Of a stretch of 13,196 nucleotides of DNA, positions 1-7,503 are shown piece after piece (position 1 is the first letter of the stretch; the number at the start of each line of letters is the position of its first letter). The notes under the pieces were generated by a model. That model was not told where the DNA came from, did not search any database, and saw only the letters and a list, made by a program, of their open reading frames with translations. Source of the DNA: Nitrospirota bacterium (GTDB taxonomy: Bacteria; Nitrospirota; UBA9217); contig DAIDTZ010000205.1 of assembly GCA_027456925.1 (NCBI GenBank), forward strand, positions 1 to 13,196, in the 5' to 3' direction. A program made the translations under genes and the position numbers.

Positions 1-158
1 TGCGACTCGTAAAGCTTGCCAAGCTCTTCAAAGGCGTTTTTTAAGCTGATTGCGGCTGAAACCGTGAGCTCCGTGTTCGGTTCGGCATACGTGATTCCTA
101 AGGGAAGAACAGCCGGCAGAAACGATATAAACAGCACCACAACTATTTTTTTAATCAC
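1..158 (-). CDS. modA: Molybdate ABC transporter substrate-binding protein ModA (N-terminal fragment)
   Basis: Probable periplasmic molybdate (or tungstate) binding protein that delivers the oxyanion to a ModBC importer. Only the first 52 codons are present; the rest lies off the left edge. It starts at a GTG (156-158) with AAGGAG at 167-172, 8 nt upstream. Residues 1-25 form a signal peptide (basic KK, hydrophobic core, ending T-Y-A before EPN). The mature N-terminus carries the ModA signature ELTVSAAISLKNAFEEL, in which the Ser of VSAA and the S-L of the next turn form the oxyanion pocket in known ModA proteins. It lies 403 bp downstream of fdhA on the same strand, which suits metal supply for a molybdoenzyme. 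The family call is strong; Mo versus W preference cannot be told from this fragment. Confidence 0.85.
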   Translation of the reverse strand, partial: MIKKIVVVLFISFLPAVLPLGITYAEPNTELTVSAAISLKNAFEELGKLYES

Positions 159-561
159 GCTTCTCTCTCCTTTATCAGTCGTACTCCGAGGTGAGCAGGC
201 AAAACTTTACTATCTCGGTTAACATCAGCTCATAGGGTCTCATTCCTCTTCTGCGATCCTTGCCATTGCATCCGTGCCCGTACTGCCTGCTTCATTAAGA
301 TAGAGACAAAAGGGCTCCCATAACCATCCCTTGCGGTTTCCTCTATTCCACATTGCAATGTCCCTACCAAAAAACAGTTGCCTGTAAATACAAGAGCTTG
401 ACTCCGCGTAAACAGTGCGATATGCCCGATATCCAAGCGTCTGCGCTTTTTTACAGCAATCTTTTGAAACTGTTGAACTGTACTGTGTACCTGTTTTCAA
501 TATCAAGGAAATAGTTCTTTGCCGGGTTCACAAAGGTCGCGGCCTGACCGGCGCCTGCACG
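159..561. other. Intergenic region between fdhA and modA, no convincing gene
   Basis: This is 403 bp between the fdhA stop and the modA start. The only long frame is an 88-codon - strand ORF (240-506) with a TTG start and no ribosome binding site; its product (Trp-rich middle, ending ARIAEEE) matches nothing I recognise. A small hairpin at 435-448 (AAGCG-TCTG-CGCTT, followed by T to 452) resembles an intrinsic terminator for + strand transcription, although no + strand gene precedes it. I see no clear terminator behind fdhA on the - strand, so read-through into modA is possible. I cannot identify a modA promoter with confidence. Confidence 0.5.
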
Positions 562-3243
562 TCAAAAAAGTTTTTCGATTCTCACCGCGCACGATTTATA
601 TTCCGGCGTGCCGGTTATGGGGTCCCGGTGTTCCGAGGTGAGAATGTTCGTAAGTGCGTTTCTGAAATGGAACGTAAGAAATACGTTGCCTGCCTGCGAG
701 CGTTCGGTCACCCTGGCCTTTACCGTGACCTCGCCCCGTCTTGATGCAACACGGACCCGGTCGCCGCTCTTTATCTGCATTGCCTCCGCATCCTGCGCAT
801 TCATTTCCAGCAGTTCCTCGGGAACCAGTTCCATGATCCCCGGAACCCGTCCGGTCATGGAACCGTTGTTGTAATGTTCGCGCACCCTTCCGGTAATCAA
901 TACGAACGGGTATTCCGCGTCAGCAACTTCTCCGGACCCTTTATGATCAAGCGCCATTAATTTGGCTAAACCGCCGGGCCGCGCGAACAGGTCGGTATAG
1001 AGCGTCGTCGTGCCGGGATGGTCCTTTGTAGGACAGGGCCACTGAATGCCTTGTTCTTCGATGCGCTCGTAGCTGATGCCGCCGTAGATCGGCACCAGGC
1101 TTGCGATCTCGTCCATGATATCGGACGGATGATTGTAATCCATAGGATAGCCCATCAGCGTTGAAAGCTTGCAGATGACCTGCCACTCCGCCATGCCCGC
1201 AACCGGCTCAATCGCCTTTCTCACGCGCTGTACCCTTCGCTCGCCGTTCGTGAAGGTCCCGTTCTTCTCGGCAAAGCTTGCGCCGGGTAATATTACATGG
1301 GCATACTTCGTTGTCTCGGTCGGGAAAATATCCTGCACCACGAGGAACTCGACCGACTCCAGCGCGCTCCTGACATGATGAAGGTCGGGGTCGGTTTGCG
1401 CCGGGTCCTCTCCGAGGATAAAGATACCCTTGAAATTACCGCGCCTGCACTCATCCAGCATTTCGATCGATTTGAGTCCGGGCTTCGGACTGATCCTTGT
1501 TTTCCAGGCCTTTTCAAATTTTTCACGCGCATGAGCGTCAGTGACCGGCTGATACCCCGGAAGCGTGGCGGGCAAAGGGCCGAGGTCGGACGCGCCCTGG
1601 ACATTGTTCTGGCCCCGGAGCGCCATGATGCCAGTAGAAGGCCTGCCGAGGTGGCCGCAGACGAGCGCGAGATTCGCGATCGCCATGGCGTTCTCCGTGC
1701 CGGTCCGGTGCTCGGTCACGCCGAGGCCGTACACGATCATCGCCTTGCCTGCGTGAGAATAAAGGCGCGCGGCCTCGATGATCATCTCTTTTGCGACGCC
1801 CGTCAGGTTCACCACCCGGTCCAGGTCGTATTCTTTGACCTTCTTCCTGAGTTCGCCGAACCCTTCCGTTCTTTTTACGATGAACTGCGTGTTCTCCCAT
1901 CCATTTTGCAGAATAACATTGATCATGCCGTTCAAGAGCGCGATGTTGCTGCCAGGCTTCAGGTTGAGCCAGACGTCGGCCTTTTTCGCCATCCAGGTCT
2001 TTCTCGGATCAGCCACAACAAGCCTCGCGCCCTTGGCGAGCGCCTTCTTAAGCCACAAAGAAACGATGGGATGCGCTTCCGTGGGGTTCGACCCGAACAG
2101 AAAGAGCGTGTCGATGTCCGCCATCTGGCTCAATGAATTCGTAGCTGCTCCCGCTCCGAGGCTCGTGGCCAGACCGGCCACAGTCGGGGCGTGTCAGACC
2201 CGGGCGCAGTTGTCCACGTTGTTGGACCCCACCGCGCATCTGACCCACTTGGACAGGAGATAGTTTTCCTCGTTCGTGCAGCGCGACGAGGAGAATCCGC
2301 CGACCTTCTCAGGCCCGTGTTTGGCGATCAACTCCCTGAATTTCGTCGCGACAAACTCCAGCGCCTCGTCCCAGGTCGCCTCGTGAAAGACCCCGTCTTT
2401 TTTGATGAGAGGGGTCTTGAGCCGTTCAGGACTGTGAATAAAATCGTATCCGTATCTGCCCTTAATGCAGAGGTTGCCCTGATTCACCGGCGCTTCATAG
2501 TCTGAGGACACCTTGATTACTTTTTTATCTTTCACGTGCAAATAGAAGTTGCAGCCCGTGCCGCAGTAGGAACAGGTGGTCTTCACTTTCGTCACGTCGT
2601 GGGAGCGTCCCTTGTGCCTGCCTTTCTTGTCGGTCAGCGCCCCTGTCGGGCAGGTGGAGACACACTGGCCGCAGAACTCGCAGTTTTTTAACGAGCGCGG
2701 CTTGTTAAAAGCCGTATCGGGCATGGTGTAAAAACCGCGGCCCGTCATCTCGATCGTACCCGCCATGACCACATCATTGCAGATCCTGGTGCACCTTGAG
2801 CAGGAAATACATTTATTCGGTTCGAAGGTGATGAACGGATTGTCTTCCCGTATCGGGAGGTCCCATCTCTCGCCCTCATACCTGCCGGGCTTCACGTCAT
2901 ACAGGTAGGCCAGTTCCTGAAGCGCGCAGTCCCCCGCGTTGTCGCAGCACATACAGTCATTGGGGTGGTTTGAAAGGATCAGGGAAAGCGTCGTTTTTCT
3001 GAGCCTCGTCAGGGTCTCGCTCTCCGTCAGGACCGTCATCCCCTCCTCGGCGGGCGTGGTGCAAGCCGCAAGGGGCCTCGCCACACCCTGTATTTCGACC
3101 AGGCACAACCGGCAGCCTCCGTACGATTCAAGCCGTTCATCGTAGCACAGCGTCGGAACGAAGATATCCGCCTCCCTGCAGGCTTCCAGGAGCGTTTTCC
3201 CTTTTTCAGTGGTGATGCGCCTGTTGTTGATGGTGAGTTGCAT
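562..3243 (-). CDS. fdhA: Selenocysteine-containing formate dehydrogenase, catalytic alpha subunit (NuoG-like N-terminus)
   Basis: Catalyses reversible oxidation of formate to CO2 at a Mo/W-bis-pyranopterin site, passing electrons through Fe-S clusters. The product is 893 aa with the TGA at 2194-2196 read as selenocysteine (U350). Visible in order: a [2Fe-2S] ferredoxin domain (C33, C44, C47, C61); a NuoG-type His/Cys cluster site (H93, C97, C100, C106); two [4Fe-4S] ferredoxin sites (C145/148/151/155 and C188/191/194/198); the Fdh [4Fe-4S] site (C224, C227, C231, C259); U350-H351 in CARV-U-HAPTVAGL; the LRGQNNVQGASD motif; and a C-terminal molybdopterin-dinucleotide-binding domain (GRVREHYNNGSMTGR onward). 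The order and length match the soluble NAD(P)- or ferredoxin-linked FdhA of Moorella type, about 900 aa. I chose the ATG at 3241-3243 because GGAGG (3250-3254) sits 6 nt upstream and the ferredoxin fold begins there; in-frame ATGs at 3276 and 3324 are possible but would add unrelated residues. No partner NuoE/F-like subunit is adjacent. A naive annotation would split this gene at the TGA. Confidence 0.96.
2162..2196 (-). promoter_or_regulatory. Selenocysteine codon (TGA 2194-2196) plus bacterial SECIS hairpin
   Basis: On the - strand the UGA is followed by 12 nt and then a perfect 6-bp stem, GUGGCC (2181-2176) / GGCCAC (2170-2165), closing the loop GGUCU (2175-2171). In E. coli fdhF, as I remember it, the SelB-binding loop is also GGUC(U) and also begins 18 nt after the UGA. 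The bulged U seen in the E. coli stem is absent here. The hairpin is within the coding sequence and should recruit SelB with Sec-tRNA. Spacing, loop sequence and surrounding protein motif all agree, so Sec insertion is close to certain; the selA/B/C/D genes are outside the window. Confidence 0.93.
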
Positions 3244-3337
3244 GGTCCCCCTCCAAGGTCCGGGTACGGTAATCATCCCATCGTCCTTTCGCTTTTCCCT
3301 CTTTTTTTCTCCCGCCCATTCCATCGCCCCTGCTTTG

Positions 3338-3358
3338 CGGCGGGTTGTCGGGCCGCCG
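3338..3358 (-). other. GC-rich hairpin in the fdhA 5' leader
   Basis: A perfect 6-bp inverted repeat, CGGCGG (3338-3343) and CCGCCG (3353-3358), encloses a 9-nt loop. If transcription starts near 3365, the hairpin sits at the very 5' end of a ~120-nt fdhA leader. It may stabilise the mRNA or be part of a regulatory leader. I cannot match the leader to the molybdenum-cofactor riboswitch by eye. It is not followed by a U-tract, so it is not a terminator. Confidence 0.4.
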
Positions 3359-3371
3359 GCGATTTGCGTGG

Positions 3372-3401
3372 ATCATAAACGAAAGAGCACGGGGAAAGCA
3401 A
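3372..3401 (-). promoter_or_regulatory. Candidate sigma70-type promoter for fdhA
   Basis: The - strand reads TTGCTT (rc of 3396-3401), an 18-nt spacer and TATGAT (rc of 3372-3377). The -10 matches consensus at 5 of 6 positions; the -35 is weak (TTG kept), as expected for an activator-dependent promoter. It lies ~130 bp upstream of the fdhA ATG. No sigma54 signature (GG-N10-GC) was evident, unlike E. coli fdhF. Moderate support only. Confidence 0.4.
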
Positions 3402-3425
3402 ATTCCTTCTTTTCATACCGGGAAT
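3402..3425. promoter_or_regulatory. Candidate LysR operator (inverted repeat) upstream of fdhA
   Basis: ATTCC (3402-3406) and GGAAT (3421-3425) form a 5-bp inverted repeat with a 14-nt gap, immediately upstream of the candidate fdhA -35 and in the lysR-fdhA divergent region. LysR-type regulators usually bind interrupted dyads in such a place. The match is short and could be chance; the position is what makes it worth recording. Confidence 0.25.
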
Positions 3426-3488
3426 GAGTAATGAGCATGGGCAGGCGGTGCTTATTTCCGGATCAGGCGTCCAGGAAAAAGGTATTGA

Positions 3489-3517
3489 TTGACAAGGTCC
3501 TGTCGAGTCTTTACAAT
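3489..3517 (+). promoter_or_regulatory. Near-consensus sigma70 promoter of the LysR gene
   Basis: TTGACA (3489-3494), a 17-nt spacer and TACAAT (3512-3517): a perfect -35, optimal spacing and a 5/6 match at -10. Transcription would start near 3524, about 18 nt before the ATG at 3542. This rules out the longer in-frame start at 3431, which would lie upstream of the promoter. Confidence 0.8.
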
Positions 3518-3541
3518 AAACACGTTTCGACCGGATATCCC

Positions 3542-4447
3542 ATGGAAGACCACAGACTGAAATCCTATTGTCTCGTTGTGGAGACCAAAAGCTTTTCCCG
3601 CGCAGCCCAGGCAAAGCACATGACCCAGTCCGCCATGAGCCGCCTGGTAAAAAGCCTGGAGGATGAGCTGGGCGTCACCCTCCTTCATCGCAAAGGCAAA
3701 GTCGCGGTCCCCACTCCCGAGGGGCGGCTCTTTTATGAACATGCCAGGAAGATCCTTGAAGGGTATACGCGGATGGAACAGGACCTCGGCTTTGCAACAC
3801 GCGCTGCCAAAGACGTTCTGCGCCTGGGAACAAGCAGGACCCCGGCAATCCATCTTCTGCCCGAGGCCGTCTACGAGTTTGCCAAAACGCACCCCGAAAT
3901 CAGGATCGATTTGTCGGTGCGCGGGGCCGCAAGCGTGCTCCGCGACCTCCGCGACAACAAAATAGATGTGGGGATCGTCGAAGGGACGGTTGTCGACGGC
4001 TCGTTCTCAGCTGAGATCATTGCGGAGGACGAAATTGTGCTCATCGCCCCGGAAAACCATCCCCTGACGAAAAAAAAGGACATCACAATTCAGGATTTGA
4101 TTGCGGAACCGTTCATTCTTCCCGAGCAAGGGTCGGGAACAAGGGCCTTGGTCGATGCCTTTTTTCGTGAGGCGCGGCTCGACGCGAAGAATATCAAGGT
4201 CCGCATGACCCTGGGCAGCCCCGAATTTGTCGTCCAGATGGTGCAGGCCGGGATGGGAATTGCCTTCGCTTCCAAGTGGTCGATCTTTACGGCTGTTACG
4301 GAGGGGACCGTGAAGCTGCTGCGGGTGCCGGCAAGAAAGATGAAGCAGCACATTTACCTGATCAACACTGATAGAGAAACAGTCTCTCCTTTCGTCGGCA
4401 TTTTCAGTGAATTTATCAAGGGACACAGTTTTTTTATTCCCTTCTGA
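3542..4447 (+). CDS. LysR-family transcriptional regulator, divergent from fdhA
   Basis: DNA-binding regulator of 301 aa, the usual LysR length. The N-terminal winged helix-turn-helix covers about residues 1-60 (SFSRAAQAKHMTQSAMSRLV, then LEDELGVTLLHRKGK). The rest is a two-lobed periplasmic-binding-protein-like effector domain (LRLGTSRTPAIHLLP; IDVGIVEG; ILPEQGSGTRALVDAFF; VQAGMGIAFASKW). The ATG at 3542 is preferred over the upstream 3431 start because the promoter ends at 3517 and the HTH begins right after it; the ribosome binding site is weak. Divergent placement suggests that it controls fdhA (and perhaps modA) and itself. The effector is unknown: formate, molybdate or selenium status are inferences. 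A LysR subfamily associated with selenium metabolism exists in Sec-using bacteria and this could belong to it, but I cannot confirm that. Confidence 0.92.
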   Translation: MEDHRLKSYCLVVETKSFSRAAQAKHMTQSAMSRLVKSLEDELGVTLLHRKGKVAVPTPEGRLFYEHARKILEGYTRMEQDLGFATRAAKDVLRLGTSRTPAIHLLPEAVYEFAKTHPEIRIDLSVRGAASVLRDLRDNKIDVGIVEGTVVDGSFSAEIIAEDEIVLIAPENHPLTKKKDITIQDLIAEPFILPEQGSGTRALVDAFFREARLDAKNIKVRMTLGSPEFVVQMVQAGMGIAFASKWSIFTAVTEGTVKLLRVPARKMKQHIYLINTDRETVSPFVGIFSEFIKGHSFFIPF

Positions 4448-4496
4448 CGGGATTCACTTACATAGAACATCTGCCAAAGCACCCTTTCCATAACTA

Positions 4497-5975
4497 TCAC
4501 GACGGACCGACCTTTCTGAGATCGATATATCCCTTCTGGACGTCTACCGATATCAGCTGCACGCGGATCCGGGCGCCGACATCAATGCCCTCAACTCCAT
4601 GGACCACCCTCCCTTCGACCGGCATCGGGAGAAGCCGGGCCCAGGTGCCTTTCGGAGAGGCGCCGGTGACAATGGCGTCGAACTGTTCTCCGGTCCTCGA
4701 TTCAAGGAGGAGCGCGGCAGCGGATTTTCCGACCTGCCGTTCCACTTTGTTGACAACGTCCTCTTCTTCCGTGCAATGTCTGGCCAGGACCTCCAGGTCT
4801 TCATTGCTATAGGGCGAAGGAATTCCCGCTATGGCCGCCTTCAACAAGCGCTGCGTGATGAGGTCCGTATATCGCCGGTTCGGGGCCGTGGAATGGGTAT
4901 AATCCCTGACCGCGAGGCCGAAGTGCCCCGGCGCAGTGACGCCCGGAAGGTCCGCAACATATTCACCGGCGCCCATCAGCTTGATGACCGCAAGGGAGAG
5001 GTCGGGGAATCGAAGGGGGTCGGCTTTTTTCTGTTTGGTCAGAAACTCCTCCAGCGCTTTCGGGTCCGGTTCAGGAGGAAGCGTGAACCCCTGTTCCCTG
5101 GCAAGCTCGGCGATCCGGTCCCATCGTTTTGGAGTGCGCACCACGCGACGGATGGAGGGGAGTTTTCTTGACGAGAGATACCGGGCGGTCACGCCGTTTG
5201 CCGCTATCATGAAATCCTCGATAATGTCCTTTGCGCGGTTCTTTTTTTCCACTTCGAGGCCGCGGATTTCATTGTTTTCGAATATCGGCCTCGCTTCCGT
5301 TGTTTCAAAGCTGAGTGCGCCGTGAACATGCCGGACGTTTTTCAGGCTTTGGGCTGTTCTGTCCTGAATGCGCAGGTTCTCGGCAAGTCCAGGCACGGCG
5401 CCCAGGGCCTCGGGAATGGTCCCCTGCCCTTCCAGCCATGCGGCAACGCCGGTATATGCCAGCTTCGCATGGTTGCGGACCTGCGCGCGGTAGATATCGG
5501 AGCTCTGAAGAGACCCGTCCGCGCCTATCACCATTTCAACGATAATTGCCGGCCGGTCCTCGTTGAAATTCAGCGAGGTGAAGTCGGTGGAAAGCTTCTC
5601 GGGAAGCATCGGGAACGTCCTGGCTGCGGTATACACGGAGGTCGTATTATGACGCGCGTGTTCGTCGATCGACGATCCGTTTTTGACAAGCGAATCCACG
5701 TCGGCCACGGCAACAAGGATCTTCACGTTGTTTCCGGGCATTGTCACGGCAACCGTGATCTGGTCCAGGTCACGGGAGTCATCGTTGTCAAGGGAAGCCC
5801 AGAGGAGGCCCCTCAGGTCGCGGACCGGCCCATTGTTCATTGTCGCGGGCGCCCGGATTCCGCCAAGTTCGGCGAGTACCGCCGTTGAAAAGTCAGGGAG
5901 CAATCCTCTCTCGAGCATCGCCCTCCGGGCGATACTCTGCAATAGAGAACGGTGCTGTTTGTCATTTCCATTCAT
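4497..5975 (-). CDS. RNB-domain exoribonuclease (RNase II/R family), short form
   Basis: Predicted 3'-to-5' processive exoribonuclease of 492 aa. The RNB catalytic signature is at residues 63-72 (LDNDDSRDLDQ): D63, D69 and D71 align with E. coli RNase II D201, D207 and D209, while the last Asp (D210) is Gln here. The conserved Arg-rich segment APNRRYTDLITQRLL, equivalent to the RNase II Arg that contacts the phosphate, is present. A C-terminal S1-like OB fold follows (about 425-490: FDAIVTGASPKGTWARLL to VDVQKGYIDLRKV). The N-terminal cold-shock domains of RNase II/R are absent, replaced by ~55 residues with a helical start, like short RNB proteins known from other phyla. The ATG at 5973-5975 has GGGG 8 nt upstream. 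It is convergent with lysR and ends in tandem stops (TGA TAG). It is probably monocistronic, with 199 bp to the next gene. Confidence 0.88.
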   Translation of the reverse strand: MNGNDKQHRSLLQSIARRAMLERGLLPDFSTAVLAELGGIRAPATMNNGPVRDLRGLLWASLDNDDSRDLDQITVAVTMPGNNVKILVAVADVDSLVKNGSSIDEHARHNTTSVYTAARTFPMLPEKLSTDFTSLNFNEDRPAIIVEMVIGADGSLQSSDIYRAQVRNHAKLAYTGVAAWLEGQGTIPEALGAVPGLAENLRIQDRTAQSLKNVRHVHGALSFETTEARPIFENNEIRGLEVEKKNRAKDIIEDFMIAANGVTARYLSSRKLPSIRRVVRTPKRWDRIAELAREQGFTLPPEPDPKALEEFLTKQKKADPLRFPDLSLAVIKLMGAGEYVADLPGVTAPGHFGLAVRDYTHSTAPNRRYTDLITQRLLKAAIAGIPSPYSNEDLEVLARHCTEEEDVVNKVERQVGKSAAALLLESRTGEQFDAIVTGASPKGTWARLLPMPVEGRVVHGVEGIDVGARIRVQLISVDVQKGYIDLRKVGPS

Positions 5976-6044
5976 AGGACGTACCCCTTACCCTCATGGT
6001 AAATTAATAATAACGTTTTCCATAACTACTCAGAACTCTAAAAC

Positions 6045-6156
6045 CATGCGCCCACGCGAAGGCATGGAGCACACAAAGAACAGCAAACAACAAATACACC
6101 TTTTAATTTTGCAACAGGGAGCTTAAGCCTTTCTTTGCGCCTTTGCGGCTTTTTCG
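6045..6156. repeat. Degenerate short-period (about 8 bp) repeat tract in an intergenic spacer
   Basis: CTTTGCGC-CTTTGCGG-CTTTTTCG (6133-6156) is three 8-bp units. On the same side, 6050-6085 (cccacgcgaaggc, then gagcacacaaagaaca) looks like decayed copies of the complementary CACGAAGG/CGCAAAG type. Such heptamer/octamer tracts are common as dispersed intergenic sequence in many environmental proteobacterial and Nitrospirota genomes (recollection, not searched). No gene is seen in the spacer 5976-6174. Confidence 0.45.
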
Positions 6157-6174
6157 TGAGATAGACCTGATCGA

Positions 6175-7503
6175 TTATCGCTTTTCATTCTTCCGGCGCC
6201 GGCGTTCGATCATTTCAGCCTGGCCGTATTCATGGTCATACCCCGAGATTCCCATCAGCAATCTCACGAGACCGTAACTGAGCCAGTTCATAAACCGCAA
6301 CAATGCGGTCCGACGGTCCAGGCTTTTATTCGATATTCGCTTGGCACCCGTTTCTATGGCCTGTTGCAAGCCCTGTTTCAGCGTTCCTGCAAATTCTTCA
6401 TCGTCAACGAGGACATTCGCTTCGCGTGAAAGCAACAGGCTGTAGGGATCGATATTCGAAGACCCCACCGTCGCCCAGTGCTCATCTATCACCGCCGCTT
6501 TGGCGTGCATGAAGCTCTCGTGGTATTCATAGATTTCTATTCCCGCATCGAGTAAACTGCCGTAGAGGGCCCGCGAAGCGTAATGCTGCAAAAAATACTC
6601 CACCTTTCCCTGCAACAGCAGGACCACCCGGACGCCGCGCCCAGCCGCATTGATAAGGGCGTGACGAAAATGCGACCCCGGCAGAAAATAGGCATTGGCG
6701 AGAATGATCTCGAATTGCGCCTCTTCGATCGCCCGCATATACGCCGCTTCAATGTCCCTGCGATGGCGAATATTGTCCCTCACCAGGAATGCCGCGCGCA
6801 TCGTGCCCCTGGTCCGGGGAGGACCGGGCAGGCTCTTTTCCGTGACCCTGTTGGCGCGAAAATTATTCCACGCCACCAGCGACCACAGCCGGCGGGCGGA
6901 AAGAAGAACCGTTTCCACCAGCGGTCCTTCCACCGACACGGTGCAGTCATAACGGGGGGCCGTATGGGCCGTTGTTTTCGTGTCATCAATAATATTCATG
7001 CCGCCGACAAAGGCAATTTCGTAATCCACGACCACAATTTTCCTGTGCAACCTGCGCAGGCGCTTGCGCTTGAACGTCCAGGGAGATATTTTTTTACGAA
7101 ACCAGGCCACCTTCACGCCTGTTGCCTGCAGATGGTCTACCAGGCTTTGCGGCAGGTCATGCGACCCGAATCCGTCAATCAGCACGTGGGTGCGCACGCC
7201 CCGCAGGGCGGCCCGCCCCAGCGCGTCCGCGATCCGTCTTCCGGTGGCGTCATTTTCGAAAATATACGTTTCAAGATAGATTTCATGCATCGCCCGGCCG
7301 AACGCGGCTTCGATTGCGGAGAAATAGGCTTCTCCGTTCTGCAGCAGAGAGACCTGATTGCCCGGAACAAAGGCGGACAAGGACGGGTCCTGTCGTAAAA
7401 AAAGCTGTCTGATCCGGGACGAAGCGTCGTTCAGGTACCGGGCGGAGAGCGCCCTTGCCCTGGACAGGCTTTTCTTCGCGCGTTGGCCCGACTCGTCTCT
7501 CAC
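6175..7503 (-). CDS. clsB: Cardiolipin synthase ClsB-type, phospholipase D superfamily
   Basis: Inner-membrane-associated enzyme that joins phospholipids to form cardiolipin (known for the family). The product is 442 aa with two HKD motifs: H153-K155-D160 (LHRKIVVVDYEIAFVGGMN) and H333-K335-D340 (MHAKAAVIDEHWATVGSSN), each followed by the usual G-G/S-x-N. There are no N-terminal transmembrane helices, which fits ClsB rather than ClsA; residues 1-40 are basic and Arg-rich, and the C-terminus (FMNWLSYGLVRLLMG, then ERRRRKNEKR) is amphipathic and basic. The GTG start at 7501-7503 is chosen because GGAGGT (7510-7515) lies 6 nt upstream and the GTG overlaps the yihY stop (GTGA), giving translational coupling. 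The longer ATG frame to 7620 runs into yihY and is rejected. Other PLD-type transphosphatidylases remain possible. Confidence 0.88.
   Translation of the reverse strand: MRDESGQRAKKSLSRARALSARYLNDASSRIRQLFLRQDPSLSAFVPGNQVSLLQNGEAYFSAIEAAFGRAMHEIYLETYIFENDATGRRIADALGRAALRGVRTHVLIDGFGSHDLPQSLVDHLQATGVKVAWFRKKISPWTFKRKRLRRLHRKIVVVDYEIAFVGGMNIIDDTKTTAHTAPRYDCTVSVEGPLVETVLLSARRLWSLVAWNNFRANRVTEKSLPGPPRTRGTMRAAFLVRDNIRHRRDIEAAYMRAIEEAQFEIILANAYFLPGSHFRHALINAAGRGVRVVLLLQGKVEYFLQHYASRALYGSLLDAGIEIYEYHESFMHAKAAVIDEHWATVGSSNIDPYSLLLSREANVLVDDEEFAGTLKQGLQQAIETGAKRISNKSLDRRTALLRFMNWLSYGLVRLLMGISGYDHEYGQAEMIERRRRKNEKR

Noticed and set aside
435..452. Hairpin plus T-run resembling a + strand terminator
   Set aside because: Only 5 bp of stem and no + strand gene upstream; not called as a terminator.
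240..506. 88-codon - strand ORF between fdhA and modA
   Set aside because: TTG start with no ribosome binding site and no recognisable motif; the composition does not resemble the neighbouring genes. Kept only as part of the intergenic description.
1297..2136. 279-codon + strand ORF opposite fdhA
   Set aside because: It is the antisense shadow of a well-supported molybdopterin oxidoreductase; Arg/His-rich and without a ribosome binding site.
562..2181. Separate molybdopterin oxidoreductase gene starting at the GTG at 2179-2181
   Set aside because: The GTG is a valine codon inside the SECIS stem and there is no ribosome binding site; the reading frame is continuous with the upstream half through the Sec codon.
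3431..3541. N-terminal extension of the LysR gene to the ATG at 3431
   Set aside because: It contains the -35/-10 promoter and adds 37 residues before a normal LysR HTH start.
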